A DNA stretch of 28,190 bases from positions 1 to 28,190 of the forward strand of contig QFQX01000051.1 in assembly GCA_003248775.1 (NCBI GenBank). The letters run 5' to 3'. Of this stretch, positions 1 to 7,953 are shown in pieces. Both the position numbers and the translations under genes were made by a program. The notes under the pieces were generated by a model that saw nothing but the letters and a program-made list of their open reading frames with translations, searched no databases and was not told the origin of the DNA. This DNA comes from Shinella sp. (GTDB lineage Bacteria; Pseudomonadota; Alphaproteobacteria; Rhizobiales; Rhizobiaceae). Position 1 is the stretch's first letter; every line of letters starts with the position of its first letter.

Positions 1-1036
1 GACCATGAAAATCGGCACGGCCGATTTCGTGCTTTTCGCCGCCCGGCCAGACCTGCCCCGGCCAGACCTGCAATGTGATGGCCGCGCCGTCCGGTTTGCC
101 ATCGGCTTCCAGCTGCAATCGCGCAACAGGCGCGTCGTCGGTGGCGCGGGAACCGGCCTCCGATATCAGGGCTTCTCCTCGACGTTTCAGCTCTTCCGGC
201 AGGTATTGCCAGGCAATCGTGTGATAGACGACGTGAACCGCTCGGGGCTGCGAGGTCGCGAGCCGCTTTTCCAGCCATTCGATCGCATCGGCCCTTTCGA
301 CGGTGAGGCGATTTTCGACGGCGATATCGAGGGCATGGCGGGTGCGTTCCAGACGGTCGTTCTGGTCGGCCCAGATATAGGACATCAGGCGAAGCCGATC
401 TTCGGGCGAGGCCGGGTCGAGCGGATTGAGATCGCATCCGGATCGTTCCGCGACATGGATTTCGGTTCGGGGAGGGAGAGGTCCCTGCCATTCCGGCGTC
501 AGCGATACGGATGATTCCGGTCCCCAGGTGAAGTCGCCGAGGCCATAGGAATAACGGTCCCATTGCAGGTTGAGACCGGCGCTTGCACCGACTTCGGACA
601 GGACGAGCGGCTTGCCGAACAGTCGCGCAATCGTCAGGAACCCGGGCAGCAGGGCAGCCGAGCGGCGCACCTCGTTGGTTTGCGGGGCGGAGCGCAGGCG
701 TTGCAGGATGAATGCCGCGTCACGCTCGAAGGCTGCCCGGCAGGCCTGCCACAGGATTTCGTCGCCGACGATGTTAGGCGGATAGGCTGCGGCGAGAAAG
801 CTGTCCGAACCGGAGAGCACCAGAGCGTGAAGGGAGCCTGCAAGGCGCAGGGCGACCGCGTCGCCGGTGCCGGTCGGGTCGCCCTGCCAGTTCAGGATGA
901 GCCTTCCGACCGAGGTGTCTTTATCCAGCCTTTCGGCCAAAAGGGTGCAGAGCCGCGCGGTGAAGGGAGAGCCGAGATCGCCGCATGCCTTCGCCTGACG
1001 CAGGAAGGACTGACGAACGATATCGGCCTCTGCCAT
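1..1036 (-). CDS. DUF2332 family protein, partial (C-terminus outside window)
   Basis: An open frame runs from an ATG at 1036 leftwards to the window edge, 345 codons without a stop, so the C-terminus is missing. The translation begins MAEADIVRQSFLRQAKACGD. It carries a segment reading LVLSEVGASAGLNLQWDRY about 150 residues in, followed by a long acidic and aromatic region; I recognise this as the DUF2332 family. The GASAGLN motif resembles the glycine-rich loop of Rossmann-type methyltransferases, but no reaction is established to my knowledge. Its ATG lies 2 bp after the stop of the upstream dehydratase gene (TGA-CC-ATG), so the two are very probably co-transcribed and translationally coupled. 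Near the C-terminal end the protein contains a duplicated five-residue unit (VWPGQ-VWPGG) caused by a 15-bp tandem repeat. Family assignment is from memory of the motif and is fairly secure; the function is unknown. Confidence 0.8.
   Translation of the reverse strand, partial: MAEADIVRQSFLRQAKACGDLGSPFTARLCTLLAERLDKDTSVGRLILNWQGDPTGTGDAVALRLAGSLHALVLSGSDSFLAAAYPPNIVGDEILWQACRAAFERDAAFILQRLRSAPQTNEVRRSAALLPGFLTIARLFGKPLVLSEVGASAGLNLQWDRYSYGLGDFTWGPESSVSLTPEWQGPLPPRTEIHVAERSGCDLNPLDPASPEDRLRLMSYIWADQNDRLERTRHALDIAVENRLTVERADAIEWLEKRLATSQPRAVHVVYHTIAWQYLPEELKRRGEALISEAGSRATDDAPVARLQLEADGKPDGAAITLQVWPGQVWPGGEKHEIGRADFHG
42..71. repeat. 15-bp perfect tandem duplication inside the DUF2332 gene
   Basis: Positions 42-56 and 57-71 are identical (cccggccagacctgc twice). 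The unit is a multiple of three, so it adds five residues without breaking the reading frame. It looks like a slippage or recent duplication event. Confidence 0.9.
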
Positions 1037-1038
1037 GG

Positions 1039-1527
1039 TCACACTCCCTCGGGGCGATCCTTCGGGTCGAACTGGACTATGGTGATCCATGTTGCGGTCA
1101 GCGCCGGCTTCTTCTCGTCCTCGATCTCGATGCTGACGTCATAGGTGGTCATCACCATGCCAGCGCCGCGGAAGCGCGCTTCGGACAGCACGAAATGGCC
1201 GCGAATGCGCTTGCCGCAGCGGACGGGCGACATGAAACGGATCTTCTCGAAGCCGTAGTTGATGCCCATCGTCTGCTCGCGGATCTTGGGCAGGCAGTCG
1301 TAGTTCATCGCGGAAAGCAGCGAGAGTGTGAGGAAGCCGTGGGCGATGGTGCCGCCGAACGAGGTCTCGGCGGCTGCGCGAGCGGGATCGACATGAATGA
1401 ACTGATGATCGTTGGTTGCGCCGGCAAAGGCGTCGATCATCGTCTGGTCGACGGTGATCCAGCTGGAAAGCCCGATCTCCTTTCCAACCAGACCGGGGAT
1501 TTCCGACAATGAAATCTCAACGGGCAC
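1039..1527 (-). CDS. MaoC-like (R)-enoyl-CoA hydratase/dehydratase
   Basis: A 162-residue hotdog-fold protein of the MaoC/NodN type. Members hydrate trans-2-enoyl-CoA to (R)-3-hydroxyacyl-CoA in fatty-acid or polyhydroxyalkanoate metabolism. The hydratase motif is clear: FAGATNDHQFIHVDPARA places the expected catalytic pair at Asp40 and His45, followed by the conserved GTIAHGFLTLSLL segment. Length matches the single-hotdog family (about 150-165 residues). The start is a GTG at 1527 with a GAGG ribosome-binding site about 6 bases upstream; no in-frame ATG is closer. It lies 87 bp downstream of the glycogen operon on the same strand and 2 bp upstream of the DUF2332 gene, so those two probably form a unit. 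Whether it shares a transcript with glgX cannot be decided from sequence. The exact acyl-CoA substrate is unknown. Confidence 0.9.
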   Translation of the reverse strand: MPVEISLSEIPGLVGKEIGLSSWITVDQTMIDAFAGATNDHQFIHVDPARAAAETSFGGTIAHGFLTLSLLSAMNYDCLPKIREQTMGINYGFEKIRFMSPVRCGKRIRGHFVLSEARFRGAGMVMTTYDVSIEIEDEKKPALTATWITIVQFDPKDRPEGV

Positions 1528-1614
1528 GAGAACCTCATCGAATTGATAAATCAGAATGCTTACAGCAGCTTGGCGGGTTTTCTACCATAGGCTCGGACTG
1601 CATGGACAGAATAA

Positions 1615-3582
1615 TCAGGCCTCGAGGTAAAACTCCACCGATCGCGGTTTCAAATGGATCGTCGGAGCGCTACGGCCTGATGACAGCTTGCGCCATTTCC
1701 GACCGGCGGCGGGCTGCAGGACGAAGTCCTGCGCCGAATGCGAACGATTGAAGAGGATCGCAAGGCGAACCGCGGCGTTGAGCTTCGTGTCCCAGGTGGA
1801 AAGGATCATGCCGAGCGTTCCTCCATCCGCTTCTTCCCAGTCCGCGACCGTCATGGGAGCGCCCCTTGCGGAAATCCATTCGACGTCGCCGCCGCCGTTG
1901 AAGAACTCGGTCTGCGAGAATACCGAGAAGCGCTTGCGCATGGCGGAAAGCTTAATCGTGGCATCCAGCAGTTCCTCGTCCAGCCCCTCCCAGTTCAGCC
2001 AGGTCATTTCATTGTCCTGGCAGTAGGCGTTGTTGTTGCCGTGCTGGGTGCGGCCGAACTCGTCGCCTGCCGTCAGCATGATCGCTCCGCGGCTGGCAAA
2101 GAGGGTGGACAGGAGAGCGATGACGTCCTGCCGGCGCTGGCGGCGAACCGTGCGGTTATGGGTTTCGCCCTCCACGCCATTGTTCCACGAGTAGTTCTCG
2201 TCGTGGCCGTCGCGGTTGTTCTCGCCGTTCTTGCCGTTGCGCTTGTGGCTGTGGGAGACGAGGTCGAACAGCGTGAAGCCGTCATGGGCGGCAATGAAGT
2301 TGACGCTGCGGGTGGTCGTTGCTCCATCCTGGGCGAACACGTCGGAAGAGCCGGCAAGCGCGGTTGCGAGCGTGCCGGTCATATGCGCATCGCCGCGCCA
2401 GTAGCGCCGGATATTGTCGCGCGCGCGGTCGTTCCATTCGAGATAGGGCGGCGGGAAATTTCCGAGCTGATAGCCGCCGGGACCGATGTCCCAGGGTTCG
2501 GCGATCATCACCCGATCCTCCAGAATATCGTCCTGCAGGATCGCCTGCAGCGTTCTCGAATTCGAATGAAATCCGCTCGTGGAGCGGCCGAGGATGGGCG
2601 CCAGATCGAAGCGGAAACCGTCGATGCCGGCATGAACAACGAAATGCCGCAGGGTGCTGACGATCAGCTGGCGGACGTGTGGATGATCGCAGGCCAGCGT
2701 ATTGCCGGTGCCGGTGTCGTTCACCAGAACGCCGGGATTGTCGGAGAGATGGCGGTAGAACGAGAGGTTGTCCAATCCGCGCAGCGAAAGCGTGGTGCCG
2801 AGCCGGTCGCTTTCTCCGGTATGGTTGAAGACCAGATCGAGAATGACGCCGATCCCTGCGGCATGCAGGGCCGCTACGGTGTCGCGCAGTTCGGCGACGC
2901 CGCCCGGCACGATGCGGGGATCGAGCGCCATGAAGGCGACCGGGTTGTAGCCCCAGCCATTGGTCAGACCGAGCGGCGGCAGATGCCGCTCATCGATCCA
3001 GGCGACGATCGGCATCAGTTCGATGGCATCGACGCCGAGCCGTTTCAGGTGATCGATCACCGCCGGATGGGCAAGTGCCGCGACGGTACCGCGCAGGTTC
3101 TTCGGCACATCCGGGTGGCGGATGGTGAAGGGTTTCACCGCGACCTCGTAGATGAAGCCGCCCTTGGGCACGAGCGGCATCATCGGTCGCGCCAGCCGGT
3201 CACGCGTCACGACCGATTTCGGAACGAGGGGAGCGGTATCGACGCCGAAGGTCGAGAGCCTGATATCGTGCACGAAGGGCCGGTCCAGCTCCCTGGCATA
3301 GGGATCGACAAGCAGCTTGGACGGATCGAACCACCAGCCATGGTCCGGGGCGTAATGCCCATGGGCGCGATAGCCGTAATGGGCGCCTTCGGTTATGCCT
3401 TCGACATGCAGGCGATGCACGTCGCCTTCGCCGCGGGTCATGGGAAGGCGGCAGATTTCTGCGCCGCCATTGATTTCGTAAAGGCAGAGATCGATCTGCT
3501 CGGCATGGCGGGACCAGACGGCAAAATCCGCGCCTGTGTCGGTGAGAACTACTCCGCCATGCCGGCTTTCGATCGGGTTCAT
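1615..3582 (-). CDS. glgX: Glycogen debranching enzyme GlgX (isoamylase type)
   Basis: A 655-residue cytosolic GH13 enzyme that hydrolyses alpha-1,6 branches of phosphorylase-trimmed glycogen. An N-terminal CBM48-like domain (ADFAVWSRHAEQIDLCLYE) precedes the barrel. Family regions are GVILDLVFNHTGE, GIDGFRFDLA (nucleophile Asp326), MIAEPWDIGPGG (acid/base Glu362) and NFIAAHDGFTLFDLVSH (Asp434). Length fits the GlgX family. I chose ATG 3582, 13 bp after the pgm stop, because the protein then begins MNPIESRHGG directly before the conserved domain. An in-frame TTG at 3648 and an ATG at 3618 would overlap the end of pgm and add only low-complexity residues. None of the three has a good ribosome-binding site, so coupling to pgm is likely. 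It is the last gene of the glg operon. Function is confident; the start is moderately so. Confidence 0.95.
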   Translation of the reverse strand: MNPIESRHGGVVLTDTGADFAVWSRHAEQIDLCLYEINGGAEICRLPMTRGEGDVHRLHVEGITEGAHYGYRAHGHYAPDHGWWFDPSKLLVDPYARELDRPFVHDIRLSTFGVDTAPLVPKSVVTRDRLARPMMPLVPKGGFIYEVAVKPFTIRHPDVPKNLRGTVAALAHPAVIDHLKRLGVDAIELMPIVAWIDERHLPPLGLTNGWGYNPVAFMALDPRIVPGGVAELRDTVAALHAAGIGVILDLVFNHTGESDRLGTTLSLRGLDNLSFYRHLSDNPGVLVNDTGTGNTLACDHPHVRQLIVSTLRHFVVHAGIDGFRFDLAPILGRSTSGFHSNSRTLQAILQDDILEDRVMIAEPWDIGPGGYQLGNFPPPYLEWNDRARDNIRRYWRGDAHMTGTLATALAGSSDVFAQDGATTTRSVNFIAAHDGFTLFDLVSHSHKRNGKNGENNRDGHDENYSWNNGVEGETHNRTVRRQRRQDVIALLSTLFASRGAIMLTAGDEFGRTQHGNNNAYCQDNEMTWLNWEGLDEELLDATIKLSAMRKRFSVFSQTEFFNGGGDVEWISARGAPMTVADWEEADGGTLGMILSTWDTKLNAAVRLAILFNRSHSAQDFVLQPAAGRKWRKLSSGRSAPTIHLKPRSVEFYLEA

Positions 3583-3595
3583 GGAGCCGTCGCAA

Positions 3596-5227
3596 TCAGG
3601 TGATGACGGTCGGCGCATCGCGGCCGGTGCGGCTGCTGATCTCGGCAATGCTTTCGGCCGCGGCGATCAGGTCGGCAAGGGCTGACTGCGTCTCGAGATC
3701 GTGACGGCTTGCATCCGGCTCGTAACGCTCGATGTAGACGCGCAGCGTCGCGCCCGAGGTGCCGGTGCCGGAGAGGCGGAAGACGATGCGGGAGCCGCCT
3801 TCGAAGAAGATGCGGATACCCTGGTTCTTGCTGACCGACTGGTCGATCGGGTCGTGATAGGCGAAATCGTCAGCGGCGCTCACCATGAGGTCGCCGAGCT
3901 TCGTCCCGGGCAGGGTTGCAAGCCTGGCCCGCAGGGTGTCCACGAGACCGTTGGCGGCGTCTGTATCGACGGCTTCGTAGTCGTGGCGCGAATAGTAGTG
4001 GCGGCCGTAGGTCGCCCAATGCTGGGAAACGATGTCCTGCACGCTTTCGCCGCGCACGGCGAGAATGTTCAGCCAGAGCAGAACTGCCCAGAGGCCGTCC
4101 TTCTCACGCACATGGTTCGATCCGGTGCCGGCGCTTTCCTCGCCGCAGATCGTGACCTTGCCGGCGTCGAGCAGGTTACCGAAGAATTTCCAGCCGGTCG
4201 GGGTCTCGTAGATGCCGATGCCGAGCTTTTCGGCCACCTTGTCGGCGGCGGCGCTGGTCGGCATCGAGCGGGCAATGCCGGCGATCCCGCCGTTATAACC
4301 GGGCGCCAGGTGGGCATTGGCGGCCAGAACGGCGAGACTGTCCGAAGGGGTGACGAAAATGCCCTTGCCGATAATCAGGTTGCGGTCGCCGTCGCCGTCG
4401 GAGGCGGCGCCGAAATCGGGAGCGTCCTTGCCGCTCATCATCTCGTCATAGAGTTCCTTGGCGTGCACAAGGTTCGGGTCCGGGTGATGACCGCCGAAAT
4501 CCGGCAATGGCGTGAAGTTGCGCACCGTGCCTTCAGGCGCGCCCAGTCGTCCCTCGATGATTTCCTTGGCATAGGGGCCGGTCACGGCGCTCATGGCATC
4601 GAAGACCATGCGGAAACCGAGGCCGAACAGGTTGCGGATAGCGGAAAAGTCGAAAAGCTCTTCCATCAGGTCGGCGTAGTCGGTCACCGGGTCGATGACC
4701 TTAACCTGCATGCCGCCGACTTCGAAGGCGCCGATATTGTCGAGATCGAGATCGTCAGCCGCGACGATGCGGTAGCTGGTGATGACTTTCGAGCGGGCGA
4801 AGATCGCATCGGTGATCTTTTCCGGCGCCGGGCCGCCATTGCCGATATTGTACTTGATACCGAAATCTTCGGTCGGGCCGCCGGGATTGTGGCTGGCGGA
4901 CAGGATGATGCCGCCGAAGGCCTTGTACTTGCGGATGACGTGGGAGGCGGCGGGAGTCGAGAGAATGCCGCCCTGGCCGACCATGACCTTGCCGAAGCCG
5001 TTGGCGGCGGCCATCTTGATGACCTTCTGGATCACCTCGCGATTGTAGTAACGGCCATCGCCGCCGACCACCAGCGTCTTGCCCTGAAAGCCTTCCAGCG
5101 AATCGAAAATCGACTGGATGAAGTTCTCTGCATAATTTTCCTGCTGGAAGACCGGGACCTTCTTGCGCAGGCCCGAGGTGCCGGGCTTCTGGTCAGAGAA
5201 GGGCTTGGTGGCAACAGTCGATATCAT
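3596..5227 (-). CDS. pgm: Phosphoglucomutase (alpha-D-glucose phosphate-specific)
   Basis: A 543-residue phosphohexomutase that interconverts glucose-6-phosphate and glucose-1-phosphate. It feeds GlgC for glycogen and, in rhizobia, UDP-glucose for surface polysaccharides. Seen motifs: the phospho-serine loop ILSASHNPGG (Ser112), the metal loop SDGDGDRN (Asp277, Asp279, Asp281), the sugar-binding loop CGEESAGTGSNHVREKDG, and the C-terminal phosphate site RLSGTGTSGATLR. I chose ATG 5227 (protein MISTVATKPFSDQKPGTSG). It lies 4 bp after the glgA stop, with an AAGG about 12 bases upstream; a longer frame to 5284 would overlap glgA and adds nothing conserved. Length matches the Agrobacterium protein I recall (about 542). 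In A. tumefaciens this single pgm gene is reported to have an additional transcript starting inside the operon; I could not identify such a promoter here by eye. Confidence 0.97.
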   Translation of the reverse strand: MISTVATKPFSDQKPGTSGLRKKVPVFQQENYAENFIQSIFDSLEGFQGKTLVVGGDGRYYNREVIQKVIKMAAANGFGKVMVGQGGILSTPAASHVIRKYKAFGGIILSASHNPGGPTEDFGIKYNIGNGGPAPEKITDAIFARSKVITSYRIVAADDLDLDNIGAFEVGGMQVKVIDPVTDYADLMEELFDFSAIRNLFGLGFRMVFDAMSAVTGPYAKEIIEGRLGAPEGTVRNFTPLPDFGGHHPDPNLVHAKELYDEMMSGKDAPDFGAASDGDGDRNLIIGKGIFVTPSDSLAVLAANAHLAPGYNGGIAGIARSMPTSAAADKVAEKLGIGIYETPTGWKFFGNLLDAGKVTICGEESAGTGSNHVREKDGLWAVLLWLNILAVRGESVQDIVSQHWATYGRHYYSRHDYEAVDTDAANGLVDTLRARLATLPGTKLGDLMVSAADDFAYHDPIDQSVSKNQGIRIFFEGGSRIVFRLSGTGTSGATLRVYIERYEPDASRHDLETQSALADLIAAAESIAEISSRTGRDAPTVIT

Positions 5228-5231
5228 GGAC

Positions 5232-6671
5232 TTACTGGCCTTTCGAAACGAGGCGTTGATAAAGTTCGGCGTAGCGCTCGGCACTGCGACCCCAGGAGAC
5301 GTCGCTCTTCATACCCTGTTTCTGCAGCTGCGCCCATGCCTTGGGATCGCGATAGAGCCTCATCGTGCGCTGGATGGCGCGGCGCAGGGCGTCCGCGGTC
5401 ACCGGTCCGAACTGGATTCCGGTGGCAACACCGCCGGCAAGCGCGGCTTCATTGGCATCGACAATGGTGTCGGCGAGGCCGCCTGTTCGGGCGACTACCG
5501 GCACGCAGCCGTAACGCAGCGCATAGAGCTGGGTCAGGCCGCAGGGTTCGAAGCGGGAGGGGATGAGGATGGCATCGGCGCCAGCCTGCATCAGATGTGA
5601 AAGCGGCTCGTCGAAGCCGATGACCACGCCGATGCGATTGCGGTAGCGCGAGGCGGCGGCAAGCAGTTGCGCCTCCAATGCGCTGTCGCCTGAGCCGAGA
5701 ATGGCAAGCTTTGCCCCGGCCGATACGATGTCGTCGATCACTTCGCCGAGCAGGTCCATGCCCTTCTGCCAGGTCAGGCGGGAAACGATGGAGAAGATCG
5801 GGCCGTCGTCGTCATCGAGGCCAAAGCGGGCGGTGAGCGCCGCGCGGTTCGTCTGACGTTTCTTGAATGCGCCGGAGGCGTATTGGGTGGCGATGAGCGG
5901 ATCGGTCGCGGGGTTCCAGACCTGGGCGTCAATGCCGTTGACGATGCCGTAGAGATCGTCGGCGCGGCCAGAGATCACGCCCTCCAGACCCATGCCGAAT
6001 TCCGGGGTCAGGATTTCCTCGGCATAGGATGGGCTGACGGTGCTGAGCGCCGAAGCGGTCGTAAGACCCGATTTCAGGTAGCTCATCGTGCCGTAATATT
6101 CGAGCGCTTCCCAATAGGCATGGGCCGGAAGACCGAGATAGGGGAAGTAGTTGGCGGAGAACTGCCCCTGGAACGCGATGTTATGAATGGTGATGAGGCT
6201 CGGCAGTTCCGGTGTCTCGGCATAGCGCATGTAGACAGGTGTCAGCGCCGTCTGCCAGTCATGCACATGAACGAGATCCGGTTGCCAGCCGGGAAGCGCG
6301 CCTGCCGCGATTTCCGCGCCGGCCTTGGAAAGCACGGCAAATCGTTTCCAGTTGTCGGAATAATCCCGGGACGCGTGATCGACATAGGGGCCGCCGGAGC
6401 GCTCGAAAAGCGTTGGCGAGTCGAGAACCAGAATGTCGAGGCCTTCATGCCTGGCCTCGAGCAGAGTGGCATGTTCTCCCAGCAGGTCGGTAAACTCGAC
6501 CCGTTTCACCGCCTTCTTGATCGCCTTCATCACTGCTGGATAGCCGGGGATGAGTGTCCGGGTCTCGATATCATGCGCCTTCAGCGCAAGCGGCAGGGCA
6601 CCGGCAACATCTGCCAGGCCGCCGGTCTTGATCAACGGATAAAGCTCGGAGGCGACGGAGAGAACTTTCAT
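5232..6671 (-). CDS. glgA: Glycogen synthase (ADP-glucose dependent)
   Basis: A 479-residue GT5 glycosyltransferase that extends alpha-1,4-glucan chains from ADP-glucose in the cytoplasm. The N-terminal KTGGLADV motif (Lys15) is the nucleotide-sugar binding signature. The second Rossmann domain has SRLTWQKGMDLL (Arg299, Lys304) and the GT-B signature SRFEPCGLTQLYALRYG (Glu375). These positions agree closely with the E. coli enzyme. I preferred ATG 6671 (MKVLSVASELYPL). A GTG at 6680 overlaps the glgC stop codon and would add MNL; neither has a strong ribosome-binding site, and both are compatible with coupling to glgC, whose stop lies 5 bp upstream of the ATG. It is followed 4 bp later by pgm. 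Confidence 0.96.
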   Translation of the reverse strand: MKVLSVASELYPLIKTGGLADVAGALPLALKAHDIETRTLIPGYPAVMKAIKKAVKRVEFTDLLGEHATLLEARHEGLDILVLDSPTLFERSGGPYVDHASRDYSDNWKRFAVLSKAGAEIAAGALPGWQPDLVHVHDWQTALTPVYMRYAETPELPSLITIHNIAFQGQFSANYFPYLGLPAHAYWEALEYYGTMSYLKSGLTTASALSTVSPSYAEEILTPEFGMGLEGVISGRADDLYGIVNGIDAQVWNPATDPLIATQYASGAFKKRQTNRAALTARFGLDDDDGPIFSIVSRLTWQKGMDLLGEVIDDIVSAGAKLAILGSGDSALEAQLLAAASRYRNRIGVVIGFDEPLSHLMQAGADAILIPSRFEPCGLTQLYALRYGCVPVVARTGGLADTIVDANEAALAGGVATGIQFGPVTADALRRAIQRTMRLYRDPKAWAQLQKQGMKSDVSWGRSAERYAELYQRLVSKGQ

Positions 6672-6676
6672 CAGGT

Positions 6677-7939
6677 TCACAAATCCAGTTTGTCGATCAT
6701 CATTTGGGTAATCAGGCAGACACCGTTCTCGGAGCGACGGAACCGACGCGCGTCGATTTCCGGATCCTCTCCGACCACCAGACCTTCGGGGATCACCACC
6801 CCGTGGTCGATGACCACATTGGTCAGGCGGGCGTGACGTCCGATCTGGACTTTCGGAAGGATGACTGCGCCTTCAAGGCGGGAATAGGAATTGGCACGCA
6901 CGCCGGTAAACAGCAGGCTCCTCAACAGCGTCGAGCCGGAGATGATGCAGTCGCCGGAGACCAGCGAGGAGATCGCAGAGCCGCGGCGGCCCTCGTCGTC
7001 ATGGACGAACTTCGCTGGCGGCGTGATCTCGGCATAGCTCCAGATCGGCCAGCTCTTGTCGTAGAGATCGAGGTCGGGAACGATGTCCGTCAGGTCGATA
7101 TTGGCCTGCCAATAGGCGTCGATCGTGCCGACGTCGCGCCAGTAGGGCGTGCGCTCGAAATCGGAGCGGACGCAGGAGCGGGCGAACCGGTGGGCGACGG
7201 CCTTACCGTTGGAAACGATGTAGGGGATGATGTCCTTGCCGAAATCGCGGCTGGATGTCGGGTCGGCTGCGTCGCGGCGCAGGACATCCATCAGGAAACT
7301 CGTGTGGAAGACATAGATGCCCATCGAGGCAAGGGCGAAATCCTCATTGCCCGGAATGCCCGGCGGGTCGGCCGGCTTTTCGACGAAGGCAATGATATCG
7401 TCCTTTTCGTCGACATGCATGACGCCGAAGCCGGTCGCTTCCTCGCGCGGCACTTCCAGGCAGCCGATCGTCACGTCGGCGCCGGAATCGACGTGCTGCT
7501 GGAGCATCTGCTCGTAGTCCATTTTATAGATATGGTCGCCGGCCAGAATAACCATGTATTCCGGGCCGTAGGACTCGATGATGTCGATGTTCTGGTAGAC
7601 GGCGTCGGCCGTGCCTTCATACCACTGGGTCTCCGAGACGCGCTGCGAGGCGGGCAGGACGTCGAAGCTTTCGTTGCGTTCAGGGCGGAAGAAGTTCCAG
7701 CCGTGCTGCAGATGGCGGATGAGCGAATGGGCCTTGTACTGGGTGGCGACCCCGATGCGGCGGATGCCGGAATTGAGCGCATTCGACAGCGCGAAGTCGA
7801 TGATCCTGGCCTTGCCGCCGAAATAGACCGCAGGCTTTGCGCGCCGGTCCGTCAACTCCTTCAGCCGGCTGCCCCGCCCTCCCGCGAGAACATAGGCCAT
7901 TGCATCGCGCGCCAATGGCTGGATCCGCTTTTCCGTCAT
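6677..7939 (-). CDS. glgC: Glucose-1-phosphate adenylyltransferase (ADP-glucose pyrophosphorylase)
   Basis: A 420-residue enzyme that makes ADP-glucose from ATP and glucose-1-phosphate, the committed and allosterically controlled step of glycogen synthesis. Motifs: AYVLAGGRGSRLKELTDRRA (nucleotide loop), YEGTADAVYQNID, VILAGDHIYKMDY (catalytic Asp135), FVEKPADPPG (glucose-1-phosphate lysine), PYWRDVGTIDAYW, and a C-terminal left-handed beta-helix (ISGSTLLRSLLFTGV onward). It is nearly the Agrobacterium sequence I recall, an enzyme known to be activated by fructose-6-phosphate and pyruvate. The start at ATG 7939 is decided by a strong GGGAGGA site ending 5 bases upstream. An upstream in-frame ATG at 7952-7954 lies on the wrong side of that site. 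The gene follows glgB after 14 bp. Confidence 0.97.
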   Translation of the reverse strand: MTEKRIQPLARDAMAYVLAGGRGSRLKELTDRRAKPAVYFGGKARIIDFALSNALNSGIRRIGVATQYKAHSLIRHLQHGWNFFRPERNESFDVLPASQRVSETQWYEGTADAVYQNIDIIESYGPEYMVILAGDHIYKMDYEQMLQQHVDSGADVTIGCLEVPREEATGFGVMHVDEKDDIIAFVEKPADPPGIPGNEDFALASMGIYVFHTSFLMDVLRRDAADPTSSRDFGKDIIPYIVSNGKAVAHRFARSCVRSDFERTPYWRDVGTIDAYWQANIDLTDIVPDLDLYDKSWPIWSYAEITPPAKFVHDDEGRRGSAISSLVSGDCIISGSTLLRSLLFTGVRANSYSRLEGAVILPKVQIGRHARLTNVVIDHGVVIPEGLVVGEDPEIDARRFRRSENGVCLITQMMIDKLDL

Positions 7940-7953
7940 TTTGTCCTCCCGCA

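Noticed and set aside
1738..3603. Plus-strand open frame of about 620 codons opposite glgX
   Set aside because: It is antisense to a gene with clear GH13 catalytic motifs, has no recognisable domain, and is the usual by-product of GC-rich codon bias on the other strand.
3583..3648. Longer glgX beginning at TTG 3648 or ATG 3618
   Set aside because: Both overlap the pgm end, lack a ribosome-binding site and add only Pro/Ala/Ser-rich residues before the conserved domain.
3701..5566. Plus-strand open frame of about 620 codons opposite pgm and glgA
   Set aside because: It crosses two well-supported genes in antisense and its composition (rich in Gly, Asp, Val, His) is that of a shadow frame.
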